A stretch of 64,000 nt of DNA, from NCBI RefSeq assembly GCF_030704685.1, contig NZ_JAUZDX010000025.1, positions 1 through 64,000 on the forward strand, read 5' to 3'. This DNA comes from Acidovorax sp. A1169 (GTDB lineage: Bacteria; Pseudomonadota; Gammaproteobacteria; Burkholderiales; Burkholderiaceae_C). The notes beneath the pieces were generated by a model, which ran no database searches, was not told where the DNA came from, and worked only from the letters and a program-made list of their open reading frames with translations. Both the position numbers and the translations under genes were made by a program. Shown one piece after another: positions 59,739 through 64,000 of the stretch. Within the stretch, counting starts at the first letter, position 1, and the number at the start of each line of letters is the position of its first letter.

Positions 59739-61720
59739 TAACCCACTTCAAATTTGAGCCCGCCCTGCTTGCGCAGCCGCCGCAGCCAATAGGCCGCAGC
59801 CAGCAAAAGTGCCAACCCAATTGCTACGTTGCGCTGCTTTGCACCGGGCGGACCATCGTAGCGAGCAGTAATCGTGTGTTCGCCAGCAGCCAATCGAACC
59901 TGCATTCGGCCATCCGGCAACAACTGCTCTTCGATGGTCGTTGCGGTCAACGCCAAACCATTCACGTGCACTGACCAGCCTGGCAGGTAGATTTGCTGGA
60001 TCACCACCACACCCGGATTCGCGCCTGCGAAGCGGTAGTTGAGCGCGTGCGGCGAATGCCCGGGCTGTGGGTGCCCCTGCCAATGCGCTGAGTCACTGGT
60101 CATCCAATTCAATGTGGACCGGTTTGAAAATTGGTCAACTCCTAAATGTCCAGTCAAGGCCGCCCGATGCCGCGCCAGTTGTGCTTCGCATGTTTGACTG
60201 ATAGGCGTGTATCGTGCCGTTTCGGGCGGATTTTTGGCGAATCTTGCCGGCAACCATTCCCCACCATCCAGAGTGGCCAACGCCATGTTGGGTCGGGCCA
60301 GGCTTGGATAGGTCTTGACGCAGTCGAGTTGCGCACCGGCAACGGGCTCGCCCAACACTTGCAGTGCGCGAAAGTCATGATAATTCCATGCCGACCAGGT
60401 CAGCGCCAGCAGTCCGAGCGTCAAGCCCAACCGCCGCAGGACCGAGTGGCGATTGCTGCCATGCCAATAGCCAAGCGTACAAACTACCTGTAACGCGGGC
60501 GCAAACACCGCCAGCCGCCAGGGAAACTGCATCAATGAAAAGGGGTAAAGATGCCAGAACCAGCGGCCGGTCGGCAGCATGGCGAGAAAAAGTACAAGGT
60601 AGACCAGGCCTGCGGCCCGGATGAAAGGGTGTCCACGACCTTGCCAGGCACCTGACAATGCCAAAGCCACAAAGGGTGCGGCCAGAAATGCCTGGGGGTC
60701 GAACAGCACGCCAGATAGAGAGGCGACGTTGCGCCAGGCCTCAAAACCGCCGGTCAAAGCGACCTGCGCATTGACCAGAGGCTTGAGTTGCGCAACCGGG
60801 AGCCAATATGGCGAGGCCAGTGCCAATGCCAGCAACAGGGCACCTGCCAGTTCAAGGACGCTGCGCAGTCTGACCGCCAGCGGTGCCTGGTGCTCGGTGC
60901 CGGCCAGCGTCAGCATACCCAGCAGAGCGACGACCAATGGCAAAAACAGTACTGCCATCGGGTGGCTATAAAAGCTTGCCGCAAGCACCAGCGTCAGTCC
61001 GCTCCAGCACAGCGCCCGTCCCCCCATACCCATTGTTGAGCGCTGCACTGGCGCCAGCAGGCACCAACTCCAGTGCAGCACCCACGGCAACAGTTGAATG
61101 ACCATCCATTCACTCAAATCACCGCGCTCATACAGGTTGATGTGAACATAGGGCGCCGCCTGAAACAACACCACAAGGGCCAGAGCGGAGAGGCGGTCCA
61201 CAAAAGTCCGTGCAAGTCGGTACACACCAAGCCCGCCAATGAGGCACAGCGCACCCAGTGTCAGCAACTGACGCCACAGCAAGTCGTCAGTCAGTACGGC
61301 CAGCCAGCTGTTGAGGAAGAAATAACCGGGTTGATAAAAGACGAACTCGGGATAGCCGTATCCGGCATTGAAGTCGGGTAGCCAGCGCGGATACCAAATG
61401 CCAGCGGCCATCGCCTCCTGAAAGTGACTCGACAACACGGCGTACCGGACGTGCTCGTGGGCGTCTGGCAGGACCGGGTTCAGCAGGTTTGACCAAAGCG
61501 GCAGCAAGGACAGTGCGGGCAGTGTCGCCCAAACGCCAAGCGTCAGCCAAGTCCAACGCCTTGTAGGGGTGACGCCAAACGCGCGGGCAACCGTTTGCAT
61601 GGCGCCGGCGCCAAGCGTCTGGAACAAGAGCATGCCGGCCATCAACCGCTGCGTTGCGTGGTGAGATTTCATCGACTCCGCGCCACGTGCGAGCCCTGCA
61701 TTGTTTTTGGCTTCATTCAT
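59735..61720 (-). CDS. Large membrane protein of the 6-pyruvoyl-tetrahydropterin-synthase-related (GT-C-like) family
   Basis: 661 residues, about twelve hydrophobic segments followed by a soluble C-terminal domain. DAHEHVRYAVLSSHFQEAMAAGIWYPRWLPDFNAGYGYPEFVFYQPG is the typical first extracytoplasmic loop of this family, with acidic residues like those of GT-C glycosyltransferases. Despite the family name no pterin chemistry is expected; roles in glycan transfer are suspected. The last codons (GGLKFEVGY, then TAG) run into the terminal repeat of the MITE, so the stop codon is supplied by it. The end may therefore be shortened. Start ATG 61720; ATG 61672 is an alternative. Confidence 0.8.
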   Translation of the reverse strand: MNEAKNNAGLARGAESMKSHHATQRLMAGMLLFQTLGAGAMQTVARAFGVTPTRRWTWLTLGVWATLPALSLLPLWSNLLNPVLPDAHEHVRYAVLSSHFQEAMAAGIWYPRWLPDFNAGYGYPEFVFYQPGYFFLNSWLAVLTDDLLWRQLLTLGALCLIGGLGVYRLARTFVDRLSALALVVLFQAAPYVHINLYERGDLSEWMVIQLLPWVLHWSWCLLAPVQRSTMGMGGRALCWSGLTLVLAASFYSHPMAVLFLPLVVALLGMLTLAGTEHQAPLAVRLRSVLELAGALLLALALASPYWLPVAQLKPLVNAQVALTGGFEAWRNVASLSGVLFDPQAFLAAPFVALALSGAWQGRGHPFIRAAGLVYLVLFLAMLPTGRWFWHLYPFSLMQFPWRLAVFAPALQVVCTLGYWHGSNRHSVLRRLGLTLGLLALTWSAWNYHDFRALQVLGEPVAGAQLDCVKTYPSLARPNMALATLDGGEWLPARFAKNPPETARYTPISQTCEAQLARHRAALTGHLGVDQFSNRSTLNWMTSDSAHWQGHPQPGHSPHALNYRFAGANPGVVVIQQIYLPGWSVHVNGLALTATTIEEQLLPDGRMQVRLAAGEHTITARYDGPPGAKQRNVAIGLALLLAAAYWLRRLRKQGGLKFEVGY

Positions 61721-61870
61721 CGGACTTGATCAAGTGGCTGAGATTTTGGGGGCCTGGCTGCAGCCTTCTGGCTTGCGAGAGCGGCGCAGCCGCGACGCAC
61801 GCCCCGCTGCGAACAGCAGCGGGATCGTGCGGGCGCGCGGAGCACTGGATGCGCGCGCCTGGCCGTAGGG

Positions 61871-63067
61871 TCAGCGGGGCTGGTAGCAGGTGCCCGCGGC
61901 GATGGCCGCCGCCATCGCATTTGCCGTGCTGGCCCCGTCGGGGTAGGCCGAGGGGGTGGCCGTGTCCTCAAGCAGGCACAGATGGGTGCCCCTGCGCACC
62001 ATCACCACCGGCATGGTGGGGAAGTTCATGCCATCGCGCACGCCCCAGTAGGCCGAAATGTCGTTGGTGATCTCCTGGCGCGTCTGCGTCACCGTGAACG
62101 CGCCCACCAGCGGGCCCGCCATGGTGGTGCCCACGCCGGTCCACTGCGCATTGCGGTAGCTCACACCGCCCGCGCCCACGTAGATGAAGACGGGCCTGCC
62201 TTGCGTGATGCGCCAGCCGTTCTTCAGGCCGATGCCATCCGGCCTTGCGGTGCACTGGTCCTGCTCCCAGAAGCCGGTGACCGAGCCAGAGACTGCGCAG
62301 CTCACCTGCACCGTGTCCACCGCGGCGGCAGCGACCACGCCGGTGCCATTGCGCACCACGCAGCCCGTGCCCACGGGGGTGGACTTGACCGTGACGGCAT
62401 AGGCCGCGCCAGCGGCCAGTGGCGTGGCAAAGGTGAAGCCGCCATCCGCGCTGAGGGCCAGGTCCTGGCCGCCGCTGGTCAGCACCACGGTGACACCGGC
62501 CGGCACACCGCCGATGGTGCCGCCCAGCGTGTTGCGGTCGCCCGGCAGCTGCACGCATTCGACCTGCACCAAGGGGTTGTTGGCGGCCAGCGTGCCCGTG
62601 CCCAGCGCCACCGTGCAGCGCTGGCCCGTGGGCTGGGTCTTGACGGTGACGGCATAGCTGCTGCCCAGCGGCCAGCTGGCCGCCGTGCGCACGATGCCGT
62701 TGGCGCCCAAGGTGAAGTCATCCGCCCCGTTGTTCTGCAGCGCCACGCTCTGGCCCGCCGCCAGCCCGGTGACCGACACGCCCAGCGTCTGGTAGGTCGG
62801 GTCGGGCGTGGGGGCTGGCGCTGGTGAAGGCGCAGGCGTCGGGGCCGGTGCGGGTGTAGGAGCTGGCGCAGGCGCAGGCGCAGGTGCCGGTGCCGGTGCG
62901 GGGGCTGGCGCAGGTGCCGGGTCGTCACCGCCACCCCCACCGCAGCCGCCCAGCAGGGCGGCCGTAAGGCCCAGGCTCAGGCCCAGGGGCGCAATGCGCC
63001 GCAAAGCCCGGGCAGACAGTGGCAGGGGACGCGGGGCGGCGCGCGGCGCCAGGGATGGAACGGACAT
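61871..63067 (-). CDS. Lipoprotein of the recurring Cys-repeat family, copy D (two repeats, Ala-Pro linker)
   Basis: 398 residues from ATG 63067 (AGGAG upstream). Signal APLGLSLGLTAALLGGC with lipobox, GGGGGDD, then a ~40-residue linker of alternating Ala-Pro (positions about 55-95) that should hold the domain away from the membrane. Two repeats: TLGVSVTGL...DDFTLGANGIV...YAVTVKTQPTGQRCTVA...VECVQL and NTLGGTIGGV...QDLALSADGGFTF...YAVTVKSTPVGTGCVVRNG...VSCAV. The C-terminal domain shows GFWEQDQC, SYRNAQWTG, ISAYWGVR, HLCLLEDTATPSAYP and AGTCYQPR. The second conserved Cys is replaced by Trp here (NAQW). Closest to copy B. Function unknown. Confidence 0.85.
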   Translation of the reverse strand: MSVPSLAPRAAPRPLPLSARALRRIAPLGLSLGLTAALLGGCGGGGGDDPAPAPAPAPAPAPAPAPAPAPTPAPAPTPAPSPAPAPTPDPTYQTLGVSVTGLAAGQSVALQNNGADDFTLGANGIVRTAASWPLGSSYAVTVKTQPTGQRCTVALGTGTLAANNPLVQVECVQLPGDRNTLGGTIGGVPAGVTVVLTSGGQDLALSADGGFTFATPLAAGAAYAVTVKSTPVGTGCVVRNGTGVVAAAAVDTVQVSCAVSGSVTGFWEQDQCTARPDGIGLKNGWRITQGRPVFIYVGAGGVSYRNAQWTGVGTTMAGPLVGAFTVTQTRQEITNDISAYWGVRDGMNFPTMPVVMVRRGTHLCLLEDTATPSAYPDGASTANAMAAAIAAGTCYQPR

Positions 63068-63557
63068 GCAAGGCTCCTCTCTATGGGATGGAGGCTCACG
63101 GTGCATTCCGATGCATGGCATGCCCTGGCTCCACCTGGTTGGTGTGGAGGGCCAGTGTGCATGCGAATGGTTCTCACAGCACGTGACGCCGGTCACCACC
63201 TTTGCCAGAGCCCGGCGCTCCACCGCATGCCGCTGCAGGGCCCGTTCATCCACCGCGCGGGTACTGCCGCCGTCCCACTGCAGTGCCCCGCCGTGGGGAC
63301 GGGGGCCAGCGGGTGCACCCCTGGTTGCCTTGCGCGTCGGCCCCAGAGCGCAGCGCCCTGCCCCAACCATCGCGCGTGGCATCGTGCGGCGTGCTCAAGC
63401 GCGCCAGCGTGCGCAAGATGATCAGGTGAGGGACGGGGAGATCGCGCGCGCGGAACAATGGCGGTGGGTTGGCCGAAGACCGCTGTGGGCCCAACGCTGC
63501 CGGTCGCTCTTGCCCACCAGCCGTACGGATTGCTCCAATGCGGTCTTTCAGCACAGG
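63068..63557. other. Intergenic region between lipoprotein D and the beta-propeller gene
   Basis: Both genes read leftward, so this holds the promoter of lipoprotein D. The CRP-type dyad lies at 63183-63196. No convincing gene elsewhere; long frames on both strands are GC-biased noise. Confidence 0.5.
63183..63196. promoter_or_regulatory. CRP-type dyad GTGACGCCGGTCAC upstream of lipoprotein D
   Basis: Perfect GTGA-N6-TCAC, 116 bp upstream of the copy D start, with the same CGCCnG spacer as at copies B and C. Confidence 0.6.
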
Positions 63558-64000
63558 TCATGGCCGGCGGATCTGGAATGCGGCGTTGGCGCCCCACGTC
63601 GCCACCATCAGGCTGCCATCCGGAGCGACCGCCAGACCCACCGGGCTGCTCAGACCGTCCGCAATCACCGTGCGAACGCCTTGGCGGTCGACGCGGCTGA
63701 CCGTGGTACCGCCATAGTCCACGACATAGGCGGCGTCCGCCCCGGCGGCAACGATGCCGGGGCCGGGACTGCCCAGCTCGGTATTGATCGTCCTGGCCTT
63801 CTTCCCACCCGACACGAGAGAGATACCACCTGCGATGTTGCTCACGAGCAAATCGCCATTGGCCAGTTCAGCGGCACCTACCGGTGTTTGCAAGCCCTCC
63901 GCTGCGATCTCGACCTTCCCGTCTGGTGACGCAGCGAGAATCTGATGGGTCCTGCGATTGGCGATCAGCAAGCGACCGCGCGCATCGAAGGACAGTCCGG
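63558..64000 (-). CDS. NHL/SMP-30-like beta-propeller protein, 3' part
   Basis: The reading frame continues beyond the right edge of the window, so only the last ~147 residues are seen. Repeats of the type DGKVEIAAEGLQTPVGAAELANGDLLVSN, AAYVVDYGGTTVSRVDRQGVRTVIADGLSSPVGLAVAPDGSLMVATW define a six-bladed NHL or SMP-30/gluconolactonase-like propeller. Ligands or catalysis cannot be judged. The N-terminus, and any signal peptide, is outside. Confidence 0.75.
   Translation of the reverse strand, partial: GLSFDARGRLLIANRRTHQILAASPDGKVEIAAEGLQTPVGAAELANGDLLVSNIAGGISLVSGGKKARTINTELGSPGPGIVAAGADAAYVVDYGGTTVSRVDRQGVRTVIADGLSSPVGLAVAPDGSLMVATWGANAAFQIRRP

Noticed and set aside
62808..62935. Glycine-alanine-rich protein on the plus strand
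   Set aside because: It is the complement of the Ala-Pro linker of lipoprotein D, a low-complexity shadow.

Overview
The window is GC-rich chromosomal DNA from a betaproteobacterium, most likely a Comamonadaceae member (Acidovorax/Hydrogenophaga-like). This is inferred from the complete narXL-narK1K2GHJI respiratory nitrate reductase locus, a Bug-type tricarboxylate-transporter binding protein, the general protein repertoire and strong GC3 bias. No 16S gene, tRNA or CRISPR array was seen. Many coding starts were moved inward to sites with a better ribosome binding site or family fit.

Layout. 0-9.7 kb: an IS481 transposase fragment, a Crp/Fnr regulator, and a leftward light-sensing cluster (bacteriophytochrome, single-domain receiver, receiver-PAS-kinase, receiver-PAS). 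Beside it lie a decayed heme oxygenase gene (bphO) and a decayed IS5 transposase, then an HxlR/NmrA-reductase divergent pair. 9.9-22.6 kb: a CYTH-like protein, a first copy of a recurring Cys-containing lipoprotein family, an acyltransferase, an IS1182-family element, a MerR/SRPBCC divergent pair, uncharacterised genes around a near-perfect LexA box, a KaiC-like ATPase coupled to a hybrid kinase, and a frameshifted second lipoprotein copy. 22.9-32 kb: metabolic genes each paired with a divergent regulator (LysR with quinone oxidoreductase and tautomerase; GntR with gamma-glutamyltransferase and a Bug protein; Lrp with a saccharopine-dehydrogenase-like enzyme), plus an azoreductase. 32-38 kb: an RCC1-repeat protein, an IS66 tnpB remnant, a doubly broken membrane protein gene, DUF1810, a third intact lipoprotein copy and small genes. 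38.2-43.2 kb: a lower-GC accessory segment in which six small genes (including SUKH/SMI1-KNR4 and DUF7660-like proteins) alternate one-for-one with a short palindromic repeat, followed by IS66 and ABC-transporter debris and a DUF2059 gene with a truncated duplicate 4 kb away. 43.2-59.3 kb: an IS30 element with a catalytic-core deletion, then narXL and narK1K2GHJI extended by a parvulin, a beta carbonic anhydrase and a small conserved protein. 59.5-64 kb: a 165-bp MITE that supplies the stop codon of a large membrane protein, another lipoprotein copy with an Ala-Pro linker, and the end of a beta-propeller gene.

The best candidates for something undescribed are: (1) a family of paralogous lipoproteins (three intact genes, one frameshifted, one fragment) with a lipobox, one or two ~70-residue Cys-paired repeats and a Cys-containing C-terminal domain; every full-length copy, and the RCC1 gene, has a GTGA-N6-TCAC (CRP-type) dyad or close variant upstream; (2) the cassette-like array of small genes punctuated by a 46-bp palindromic repeat at 38.6-41.4 kb; (3) a LexA box between two divergent genes of unknown function; (4) a 27-codon ORF fused by ATGA overlaps between narG and narH. 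All function calls come from reading the translated sequence; no database search was run.
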